Origin: Pedobacter africanus
GTDB lineage: Bacteria; Bacteroidota; Bacteroidia; Sphingobacteriales; Sphingobacteriaceae
NCBI RefSeq assembly: GCF_900176535.1
Contig: NZ_FWXT01000001.1
Coordinates: forward strand, 2,604,001-2,668,000
Direction: 5' to 3'
Length of the DNA: 64,000 nt
Shown: positions 1 through 6,459 of the stretch, one piece after another
Layout of the letters: each line of letters begins with the position of its first letter
Numbering within the stretch: the stretch's first letter is position 1
Notes under the pieces: generated by a model
Seen by the model: only the letters and a program-made list of their open reading frames with translations
Told to the model about the DNA's origin: nothing
The model's database searches: none
Translations under genes and position numbers: made by a program

Positions 1-54
1 GCAGGCACTCAGAAAAACAACTGCAAGGGCCAGGACAAATAGTTTTTTGTTCAT
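1..54 (-). CDS. N-terminus of a lipoprotein, cut by the window edge
   Basis: Eighteen codons are visible, MNKKLFVLALAVVFLSAC: two lysines, a hydrophobic stretch and a lipobox ending in the cysteine that would be lipidated (LSAC). The cysteine codon is the last one inside the window. The ATG shares one base with the TAA of the preceding glucosaminidase gene (TAATG), which suggests translational coupling and membership of the leftward ruvX operon. The mature protein lies outside the window, so its function cannot be given. Confidence 0.7.
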   Translation of the reverse strand, partial: MNKKLFVLALAVVFLSAC

Positions 55-734
55 TATAATTTTAGTTTTTGCCCGGGCTTAATTGCCGGACTCTTTAGAC
101 CGTTCTTTTTCATTATCATTGCCGGTGTAGTGTGGCGCACCCTGGCAATGTTATGCAGGTTGTCGCCCCGTTTAACCGTATAGGTTGTTAAGCTGCTGCT
201 TTTGCGTCTGGGGCTTGCTTTGGCTACAGGCGCAGTAGGCTCTACATAATCATCCGGTCTTTCATCATATTGGTAAAGGTCGTTTTTCCTGATGATGTCA
301 ATGATTTGTGCTGCCCAGGTCCTGCTGCGGGCGTATCCTCCCCGCTGAATGCCCCTTGCCCAGTTTTTATAATCGTACTGGTTATATTTATCAAATAGCT
401 TGCTAAAGGAAACCCTGCTTTTCAGAAATTCAAGAAAATGACCGTACGACTCGGCTACCGTGGGATAATCTTTATAGGAAGAGCGGATCTCGTTATTGCT
501 GTTGGGGCCCTTTATGCCAAAATGATTGTTCAGGTAGCGGGCAATTTTGCTGGTTCCTGAGGCCGATTCATGAATGGCCACAGCCAGGATAACACTTGCC
601 GGGATTTTGTATTCGCGCATCAGCATTTGGGCGGTTTCAGCATAGGTGCTGATGTAATCGTCAGTAGTTTGTGCGTCAGCATGGAAAGTGAACAGGGTAA
701 AACTTAGCCAGGTATAAAATACTGTTTTAAGCAT
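54..734 (-). CDS. Secreted glucosaminidase with C-terminal LysM domain
   Basis: This 226-residue protein has a signal peptide (about residues 1-21, ending ADAQ), a glucosaminidase domain of the FlgJ/GH73 type (about 27-150) and a LysM peptidoglycan-binding domain (about 183-226). The motif AVAIHESASGTSKIA places the probable catalytic glutamate near residue 56, and HFGIKG is also typical of this fold. It should cleave the glycan strands of peptidoglycan in the periplasm and dock there through LysM. It starts 3 bases after the O-methyltransferase gene and its stop overlaps the ATG of the next lipoprotein gene, so it is the third gene of a compact leftward operon. Family assignment is by motif; the physiological role (growth or division) is inference. 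Confidence 0.85.
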   Translation of the reverse strand: MLKTVFYTWLSFTLFTFHADAQTTDDYISTYAETAQMLMREYKIPASVILAVAIHESASGTSKIARYLNNHFGIKGPNSNNEIRSSYKDYPTVAESYGHFLEFLKSRVSFSKLFDKYNQYDYKNWARGIQRGGYARSRTWAAQIIDIIRKNDLYQYDERPDDYVEPTAPVAKASPRRKSSSLTTYTVKRGDNLHNIARVRHTTPAMIMKKNGLKSPAIKPGQKLKL

Positions 735-737
735 ACT

Positions 738-1373
738 TTATTTTTTTCTGATGACAAACAGACCATCTCTCACCGGGAGGATAAGTTTCTCTACCCGGCT
801 GTCTGCCGCTATTTTATCGTTAAATGTAGTGATATTTTTAGTGTCTTTGTCTGGGCTGCTGCTGAGTACTTTTCCACTCCACAGCACATTATCAACAATG
901 ATGAGCCCGCCCGGCCGTACCCTGTCGAAGATCAGGTCGTAGTATGTGCCGTTGTTTTTTTTATCGGCATCAATAAAAACAAGATCAAAGATTTCATCAA
1001 GGGAATGAATGGTTTCTGTCGCATCCCCCAGGATGTAATTTATTCTGGAATGGTATGGGGAAGCTTCAAAACTACGTCGTACCATTTCTTCCAGTTCTTC
1101 GTTGATATCCAGGGTGTAAATAATGCCGTTCCCGGTTAAGCCTTCTGCCAGGCAGAGGGTAGCATAGCCGGTAAATGTGCCTACCTCCAGGATCCTGTTG
1201 GGGCTGGTCAGCTTACTGAGCATGCTCAGTACCCGGCCCTGGTAGTGTCCGGAAAGCATTCTGGGCATCAGAACTTTCAGGTTGGTTTCCCGGTCTATCT
1301 TTTGCAGCAATTCGCTTTCAGGCTCGCAATAATTGAGCAGCAGCTGCTGCATGTCTTCATTAATTAAACTCAT
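738..1373 (-). CDS. Class I SAM-dependent O-methyltransferase (caffeoyl-CoA/catechol type)
   Basis: This 211-residue cytoplasmic methyltransferase carries the SAM-binding loop ILEVGTFTGYATLCLAEGL (about residues 65-83), the acidic strand YTLDIN and the motif DLVFIDADKKN, whose aspartates bind the divalent metal in the metal-dependent O-methyltransferase family. Full length fits the family. The acceptor substrate cannot be read from sequence. It lies 9 bases downstream of ruvX and 3 bases upstream of the glucosaminidase gene, so it is co-transcribed with both. The short spacing implies no separate promoter. Confidence 0.88.
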   Translation of the reverse strand: MSLINEDMQQLLLNYCEPESELLQKIDRETNLKVLMPRMLSGHYQGRVLSMLSKLTSPNRILEVGTFTGYATLCLAEGLTGNGIIYTLDINEELEEMVRRSFEASPYHSRINYILGDATETIHSLDEIFDLVFIDADKKNNGTYYDLIFDRVRPGGLIIVDNVLWSGKVLSSSPDKDTKNITTFNDKIAADSRVEKLILPVRDGLFVIRKK

Positions 1374-1382
1374 CTTCGAATG

Positions 1383-1799
1383 CTATAAACGGGGTTGTTC
1401 CATAAAATATTGCAGGATCAGGATGGCCGATATCGTGTCAACCCTTTCTTTGTTCCTCCTGTCCTGTTTTTTTAATCCGCTTTGCAGAATGGTCTGATGT
1501 GCCATTTTGGAGGTAAAACGTTCATCTATCCAGTGCTGTGGAATATCGGGAAAGGTTTTTTTCAGGGTTTTTGCAAAGCCCTTTACGTGCTGTGCCGATT
1601 CGGAGGGCGAACCGTCCATTTGTTTGGGGTCGCCAAAAACAAAGGCCTCAACGGGCTCCTTAGAAAGGTATTTTTTTAAATATTCGATAATATCTTTCGG
1701 GTGTATGGTGTCTAATCCGGTTGCAATAATCTGCAGGGGATCTGTAACAGCGATCCCGATACGCTTGGTCCCATAATCAAAGGCAATAATCCTTGGCAT
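1383..1799 (-). CDS. ruvX: Holliday junction resolvase-like RNase H fold protein RuvX/YqgF
   Basis: This 138-residue protein shows the YqgF/RuvX signature: the N-terminal strand IIAFDYGTKRIGIAVTD with the catalytic aspartate at residue 8, the VFGDP motif, the IDERFTS motif and a C-terminal acidic motif (KERVDTISA). The family acts as a putative Holliday junction resolvase and in 5' processing of 16S pre-rRNA. It is the first gene of the leftward operon. A perfect TATCTTTG promoter element (minus strand) ends only 5 bases before the ATG, so its mRNA may be leaderless or nearly so. Confidence 0.92.
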   Translation of the reverse strand: MPRIIAFDYGTKRIGIAVTDPLQIIATGLDTIHPKDIIEYLKKYLSKEPVEAFVFGDPKQMDGSPSESAQHVKGFAKTLKKTFPDIPQHWIDERFTSKMAHQTILQSGLKKQDRRNKERVDTISAILILQYFMEQPRL

Positions 1800-1804
1800 A
1801 AGGG

Positions 1805-1812
1805 CAAAGATA
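1805..1812 (-). promoter_or_regulatory. Bacteroidota -7 element TATCTTTG for ruvX
   Basis: The plus strand reads CAAAGATA, an exact reverse match to TAnnTTTG. It lies 5 bases before the ruvX ATG, which would place transcription initiation at or next to the start codon. The consensus is known for Bacteroidota; use at this site is inferred. Confidence 0.6.
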
Positions 1813-1854
1813 AGTAAATTCCAAAAAGGGACCAGCTATTGGACAAATCAAGGG

Positions 1855-1943
1855 CTGCTCAAGGTTTGCTTCGGGTTTTGTTGGGAAAAGAGGTGCTTTG
1901 TCCCAGGCAGCCTCAAACCAGTCCCGAAGCAAACCTTGAGCAG
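1855..1943. repeat. Perfect 21-bp inverted repeat with structured spacer
   Basis: Positions 1855-1875 are the exact reverse complement of 1923-1943; each arm is 21 bases, the left one beginning CTGCTCAAGG and the right one ending CCTTGAGCAG. The 47-base spacer contains an imperfect inner stem (GGGAAAAG near 1884 with CTTTGTCCC near 1906). It lies between divergent ruvX and holB, so it is not positioned as a transcription terminator. It resembles a REP/BIME-type palindrome or a miniature element without a transposase. No second copy was noticed in the window. Confidence 0.75.
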
Positions 1944-2019
1944 GTAGCAGGTTGTCCTGTTCCTGTCAAGTTTAAGGGGGCTTACAGGCAAGTGTTAAAA
2001 TTTTACTATTTTGCACCAA

Positions 2020-3168
2020 ATGCAATTTAAAGAGATCATCGGTCAGGAGAATATAAAGCAGCAATTGATACAGACAGTTGCCGAGAACAGGATTAGTCAC
2101 GCCCAGTTGTTTTTGTCCTGCGACGGCAGCGGGGCGTTGCCTCTGGCCATTGCCTATGCACAATACATCAACTGCCTCGACAAAAAAGCCGACGACAGCT
2201 GCGGAGAATGTTCTTCCTGCCGTAAATACGAAAGGTATATTCATCCCGATCTGCATTTCTCTTATCCCTTTTTCGCTTCAAAAGATGTAAGGGTTGCTGT
2301 TGATGTGCTGGAAGAGTGGCGCAGCATGCTGCTTGCAGATCCTTATTTTGATATAGACATCTGGCGTTCAAAATTGAGTGCCGAAAATAAACAGGCCAAT
2401 ATCAATATTGCTGAATGTCATGACATCATTAAGAAATTAAGCTACAAAGCTTTTGAAGCCAAGACAAAAGTACTGATCATGTGGCTGCCCGAATACCTGG
2501 ATAAGGAGGGCAACGCTTTACTTAAAATCATTGAAGAGCCACCTCAGAATACCCTATTCATTCTGGTGGCCAATAACCAGGAGCAAATTCTTTCTACCTT
2601 GCTTTCGCGTACGCAGATTGTGAAAATACCAAAGCTTTCCTACGCCATTGTAGAAAATTACCTCATGGAAGGCCATGGGTTGCCGGAAAATCAGGCTACA
2701 GAATATAGTTTTCTGGCAGATGGAAACCTGATTGAAGCAAAATCGCTGGTTTCCAATACGCAAAACGAAAATGCAGATAAGTTTGCCGAGTGGCTGCGCA
2801 TGGGCTATGGGAACAGGGTTTTGGATTTGACCGGTTTCGTAGAGCAGATTGCGGGATGGGGAAGAGAAAACCAAAAGAATTTTTTAAAATACGGGATCAG
2901 CTTTTTAAGGGAATGCAGCCTGCTGCTTAGCGGAGCTGAAGCGCTGGTAAAACTGCCGCCCCGGGTATTGGAAACCGCTAAAAAACTGGCAACGCATGTG
3001 CTGGACCTGAACATGGCAGATGCCATTATTTCAGAGCTGGAACAGGCACATTATCATATTGAAAGAAATGCGAACCCGAAAATTCTGTTTTTAGATGTAT
3101 CTTTACAATTGGTAAAAATAATTAAGTTTAAAACGCTCCCGAAAGGGACTCAATATATATACAATTAG
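2020..3168 (+). CDS. holB: DNA polymerase III subunit delta-prime (clamp loader)
   Basis: This roughly 382-residue AAA+ fold protein begins MQFKEIIGQENIKQQL, typical of the clamp-loader subunits delta-prime/gamma. The P-loop position is degenerate (CDGSGALPLA), as expected for the non-ATPase delta-prime subunit. A zinc-finger-like CGECSSC motif follows, then EGNALLKIIEEPP and LSRTQIV, which correspond to the sensor and arginine-finger (SRC-like) region. An upstream in-frame TTG at 2011 exists, but the ATG at 2020 fits the family start better, and TATTTTG just upstream resembles a -7 element. It is the first gene of the holB-ricT-gldH set, with ricT starting 1 base after its stop. Confidence 0.85.
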   Translation: MQFKEIIGQENIKQQLIQTVAENRISHAQLFLSCDGSGALPLAIAYAQYINCLDKKADDSCGECSSCRKYERYIHPDLHFSYPFFASKDVRVAVDVLEEWRSMLLADPYFDIDIWRSKLSAENKQANINIAECHDIIKKLSYKAFEAKTKVLIMWLPEYLDKEGNALLKIIEEPPQNTLFILVANNQEQILSTLLSRTQIVKIPKLSYAIVENYLMEGHGLPENQATEYSFLADGNLIEAKSLVSNTQNENADKFAEWLRMGYGNRVLDLTGFVEQIAGWGRENQKNFLKYGISFLRECSLLLSGAEALVKLPPRVLETAKKLATHVLDLNMADAIISELEQAHYHIERNANPKILFLDVSLQLVKIIKFKTLPKGTQYIYN

Positions 3169-3169
3169 T

Positions 3170-4591
3170 ATGGGATGTGGAAGTTGTTCTACCGGTGGCG
3201 GTTGTGCCCCCGCAGGCTGCAAAAGTAATGGCTCTTGCCTTACTGGTGGATGCGGAAAAATGGAAGTTTACGATTGGCTGTCAAATTTGGACATGCCCTC
3301 AAATTATAAGCCTTTTCAGGTAATTGAAGTTAAATTTAAAGGAGCAAGGAAGGAATTCTTTGTGAATAACGATAACATTTATCTTGAAATTGGCGAACTT
3401 GTAGCGGTTGAAGGCCCTACAGGTGGTTACGATATTGGCCATGTTTCACTTACCGGAGAGCTGGTGAGAATGCAAATGAAACGTCGAAAGACTACGCTGG
3501 ACCAGGTTACCCGAAAAATTTACAGAAAGGCTACGGAAGCGGATGTAGAGAAGTGGAAAGTTGCAAAATCCATGGAGTGGGAAACGATGCACAAAGCCCG
3601 TACCCTGGCCCTCGACCTGCGCTTGTCTATGAAGATCAGCGACGTGGATTACCAGGGAGATAAAACGAAAGCAACTTTCTTTTATACCGCCGAAGGCCGT
3701 GTCGATTTCCGGGAACTGATCAAGAAAATGGCCGAGACCTTCAGGATCAGGATTGAAATGCGCCAGATTGGTATGCGCCAGGAAGCCGGACGTTTGGGCG
3801 GAATTGGCTCGTGCGGACGGGAGTTGTGCTGCTCTACCTGGCTTACCAATTTTAAAACCGTATCAACTGCCGCGGCCAGATACCAGAACCTTTCCTTGAA
3901 CACCCTGAAGCTTGCCGGTCAGTGCGGTAAGCTGAAATGCTGTTTAAATTATGAGTTGGATACCTATCTTGATGCGCTGAAAGATATTCCAGACCGCGTA
4001 GACAGCTTACAGACAGAAATCGGTGTGGCCAGGCACCAGAAAACCGATATTTTTAAAAAACTGATGTGGTTTGCCTATCCGAATACGGAAGACTGGATTC
4101 CCCTGAAAGTGGACCGTGTGAAAGAGATCATGGCCATGAACAAAAGAGGCCAGAAGCCAGTTAACCTTAAAGAGGAAGCTGTTGCCTTGGTTAGCACGGC
4201 GGTGCTGGATAAAATACCGGATTACGAAAATGTGGTTGGCCAGGATAGTTTGACCCGCCTGGATGATAAGCCACGCAACAAAGGCAATAAAAACAGGAAC
4301 AACAGCCGCAACCGCAACAACGGCGAGCGTGGAGAGCGTTCAGATCGTGGAGAACGTGACCGGTCTGAAAGGCAGCAAAAGCCTCCGCAGCAGGGAAAAA
4401 ACAGGCCTGAAGGGAAAAAAGAAAATACTCCTGGTCCGCAGCAAGGTCAGCCTAAGCCTAAAGCGCCCCAACAGCAGGCGGCGGGGTCGCAGCAAGCAGG
4501 AGAAGTAAAACCATCGGGCAACAGAAACAACCGTAACAGGAACAATCGCAGAAAAAAGCCAACGGACAAGCCTAAAGATGAACCGCAGTAA
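3170..4591 (+). CDS. ricT: PSP1-domain protein, RicT/YaaT-like, with Cys-rich head and basic tail
   Basis: The 473-residue protein has three parts. Residues 1-30 are Gly/Cys-rich with seven cysteines (CGSC, GGGC, AGC, GSC, GGC). Residues about 45-330 contain the PSP1 domain with conserved cysteine pairs (CGRELCCS, CGKLKCCLNYEL) and the GGIGSCG signature. Residues about 365-473 are a low-complexity tail rich in N, R, G, Q, P and K that looks disordered and RNA-binding. Bacillus RicT (YaaT) works with YlbF and YmcA in an Fe-S complex affecting RNase Y-dependent mRNA processing; the role in Bacteroidota is not established here. It sits 1 base after holB and overlaps gldH by 14 bases, so translation is probably coupled. 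Confidence 0.8.
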   Translation: MGCGSCSTGGGCAPAGCKSNGSCLTGGCGKMEVYDWLSNLDMPSNYKPFQVIEVKFKGARKEFFVNNDNIYLEIGELVAVEGPTGGYDIGHVSLTGELVRMQMKRRKTTLDQVTRKIYRKATEADVEKWKVAKSMEWETMHKARTLALDLRLSMKISDVDYQGDKTKATFFYTAEGRVDFRELIKKMAETFRIRIEMRQIGMRQEAGRLGGIGSCGRELCCSTWLTNFKTVSTAAARYQNLSLNTLKLAGQCGKLKCCLNYELDTYLDALKDIPDRVDSLQTEIGVARHQKTDIFKKLMWFAYPNTEDWIPLKVDRVKEIMAMNKRGQKPVNLKEEAVALVSTAVLDKIPDYENVVGQDSLTRLDDKPRNKGNKNRNNSRNRNNGERGERSDRGERDRSERQQKPPQQGKNRPEGKKENTPGPQQGQPKPKAPQQQAAGSQQAGEVKPSGNRNNRNRNNRRKKPTDKPKDEPQ

Positions 4592-5045
4592 AATTTTACT
4601 CTTATTCGTTGCACTGCTGGTTACCTTTAGTAGCTGCGACACCAATAATATTGCTGACACCAATCAGACCATGCCTTCGCGCAACTGGAGTTATGCCAAT
4701 AAAGTAAAGGTGGTGGTTGACATTAAGGACATCAGTAAACCGTTTAACATCTATTTTAAGCTGCGACATACTGCAGATTACCGCTATGCCAACATCTTTG
4801 TGCTTTTTAACGTTAAAAGCGTCCAAAAGAAGCGTAACAGAAGGTATGAGTTTAAACTGGCGCAGGCCGACGGGCAGTGGAATGGTTCAGGTTCAGGAAA
4901 TCTGTATACTTATACTTTCCCTTTGCTGACCAATTTTAAATTCCCCGCTCCGGGTAAATACGAGCTGGAGCTGGAACAGAATATGCGCGATAACCCGCTT
5001 AAAGAAATAAGCGACGTGGGCATTAAAGTCGTCTCCGTAAATTAA
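4578..5045 (+). CDS. gldH: Gliding motility lipoprotein GldH
   Basis: This 155-residue lipoprotein has a hydrophobic leader and lipobox FSSC with Cys20. The mature part contains patches typical of GldH: RNWSYANKVKVVVDI near the start of the domain, FNIYFKLRHTADYRYANIFV in the middle, and a C-terminal YELELEQNMRDNPL. GldH is one of the envelope lipoproteins required for gliding in Flavobacterium. The association with holB and the PSP1 gene upstream supports the call. Its TAA stop (5043-5045) overlaps the murF stop codon on the opposite strand. Confidence 0.85.
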   Translation: MNRSKILLLFVALLVTFSSCDTNNIADTNQTMPSRNWSYANKVKVVVDIKDISKPFNIYFKLRHTADYRYANIFVLFNVKSVQKKRNRRYEFKLAQADGQWNGSGSGNLYTYTFPLLTNFKFPAPGKYELELEQNMRDNPLKEISDVGIKVVSVN

Positions 5046-6343
5046 AGTAAGGGAAGGAGCTGTTCAAGGGCCATTCCTCTCGATCCTTTTAACAATACCA
5101 AGCTGTTTTTTATGGGATTGTGCTTTAAAAATTCAGCGGCTTCGGCCGGGCTTTCAAAGAATTGTCCTGTGTGGTTTCCTTTTGCAGTATGGAAATCTTT
5201 TCCAATAAAGATCAGGGTATCCACCTTTAGCTTTTCTGCCTGTTCCACAATGTTCTGGTGCTGTACTGCAGATTCCTGCCCCAGTTCAAACATGTCTCCT
5301 ATGATAATGGCTTTATTTTCGCCGCTCAATTGAGCAATGTTGTTTAACGCTGCTGACATGCTGCTGGGATTGGCATTGTAAAAGTCGCAGATTACGGTAT
5401 TGTGCGCTGTTTTGCTGATCTGAGAGCGGTTGTTGTTGGGTGAGTAGCCCGAAAGGCCTGTGTTGATCTGTTCAGGGCTCAGTTCAAAGAACTGTCCGAT
5501 GCAAATGGCGGCAAGGATGTTCTCGAAATTATACGCGCCGGTAAGCTGAACGTTTGTATGAAATGTACCTGATTTATTTCCCCAATTGAGTTCAATAAGC
5601 GGATCGGCTTTCAACAGCTTTCCGGAGATGGTGTTGCTGGCTTCCGTACCGTAATAAACCACTTTATTTAGTCCGGCTTTTTCGCTCATCTCCAATAGAT
5701 AAGGATTGTTCCTGTTGATGAAGGCGAAGCCATGATGCGTTTTGAGGTAGGCATATAATTCTGCTTTTCCTTTTTTTACACCCTCAAATCCACCAAATCC
5801 ATCTAAATGGGCCAGGCCTACATTGGTAATAAGACCATGTGTGGGCTGTGCAATACTGCAAAGAAACGCTATTTCCTTTTGATGGTTGGCCCCCATTTCT
5901 ATGACGGCCATTTCTATTTCGGGACCTAGTGACAGCACAGAAAGCGGAACACCGATATGGTTGTTCAGGTTGCCCCTGGTTGCAAATGTTTTGTATTTGC
6001 GCGAAAGTACTGTATTGATCAGCTCTTTGGTAGTCGTTTTGCCATTGCTGCCGGTTAAACCCACTACCGGAATATCAAGTTGGGCACGGTGATGTCTGGC
6101 CAGGTCCTGCAGCGCGCTGAGCACATCTGCCACCAGCATGCAGCGGTCGTTAACCTGGTAATCTTTATTGTCGATAACCACATATGCAGCCCCCAATCCC
6201 AATGCCTGTTCTGCAAAGGTATTGGCATCAAATTTTTCACCCTTAAGGGCAAAGAAAATACAGCCCGCTACAATATTCCTTGTATCTGTACATATCGTTC
6301 TATGTTTGAGGTAATGCTGGTATAAGGAGCCGGTGCTGGTCAT
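5042..6343 (-). CDS. murF: UDP-N-acetylmuramoyl-tripeptide--D-alanyl-D-alanine ligase
   Basis: This 433-residue Mur ligase has an N-terminal UDP-binding domain (CTDTRNIVAGCIFFALKG), an ATP-binding loop GLTGSNGKTTTKE (about residues 95-107), the NLNNHIGVP and EMGANH motifs of the central domain, and the C-terminal domain motif DFYNANPSS. It adds D-Ala-D-Ala to the UDP-MurNAc tripeptide in the cytoplasm, the last soluble step of the precursor. Length and motifs are complete. It is transcribed alone, divergent from the M14 peptidase and convergent with gldH, with which it shares overlapping stop codons. Confidence 0.95.
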   Translation of the reverse strand: MTSTGSLYQHYLKHRTICTDTRNIVAGCIFFALKGEKFDANTFAEQALGLGAAYVVIDNKDYQVNDRCMLVADVLSALQDLARHHRAQLDIPVVGLTGSNGKTTTKELINTVLSRKYKTFATRGNLNNHIGVPLSVLSLGPEIEMAVIEMGANHQKEIAFLCSIAQPTHGLITNVGLAHLDGFGGFEGVKKGKAELYAYLKTHHGFAFINRNNPYLLEMSEKAGLNKVVYYGTEASNTISGKLLKADPLIELNWGNKSGTFHTNVQLTGAYNFENILAAICIGQFFELSPEQINTGLSGYSPNNNRSQISKTAHNTVICDFYNANPSSMSAALNNIAQLSGENKAIIIGDMFELGQESAVQHQNIVEQAEKLKVDTLIFIGKDFHTAKGNHTGQFFESPAEAAEFLKHNPIKNSLVLLKGSRGMALEQLLPLL

Positions 6344-6361
6344 ATGCTAAAATTAATGCAA

Positions 6362-6369
6362 CAAATTTA
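6362..6369 (-). promoter_or_regulatory. -7 element TAAATTTG for murF
   Basis: The plus strand reads CAAATTTA, the reverse complement of TAAATTTG, an exact TAnnTTTG match. It ends 18 bases before the murF ATG, leaving a short 5' leader of roughly 10 bases. Confidence 0.55.
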
Positions 6370-6459
6370 TTCTAATGAAGCCTAAACAAAGAATAATCTT
6401 TATTATTTTGGTATATTGACTACAGCATACCAGGCCATCACGAATGTAAACGAATCTAT

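Noticed and set aside
2011..2019. TTG start for holB
   Set aside because: The ATG at 2020 fits the conserved N-terminus (MQFKEIIGQ), and the TTG lies within the promoter-like TATTTTG.
1839..2030. Open frame of 63 codons in the ruvX-holB gap
   Set aside because: It runs through both arms of the inverted repeat, has no homology-like features and ends inside holB; it is a by-product of the palindrome.
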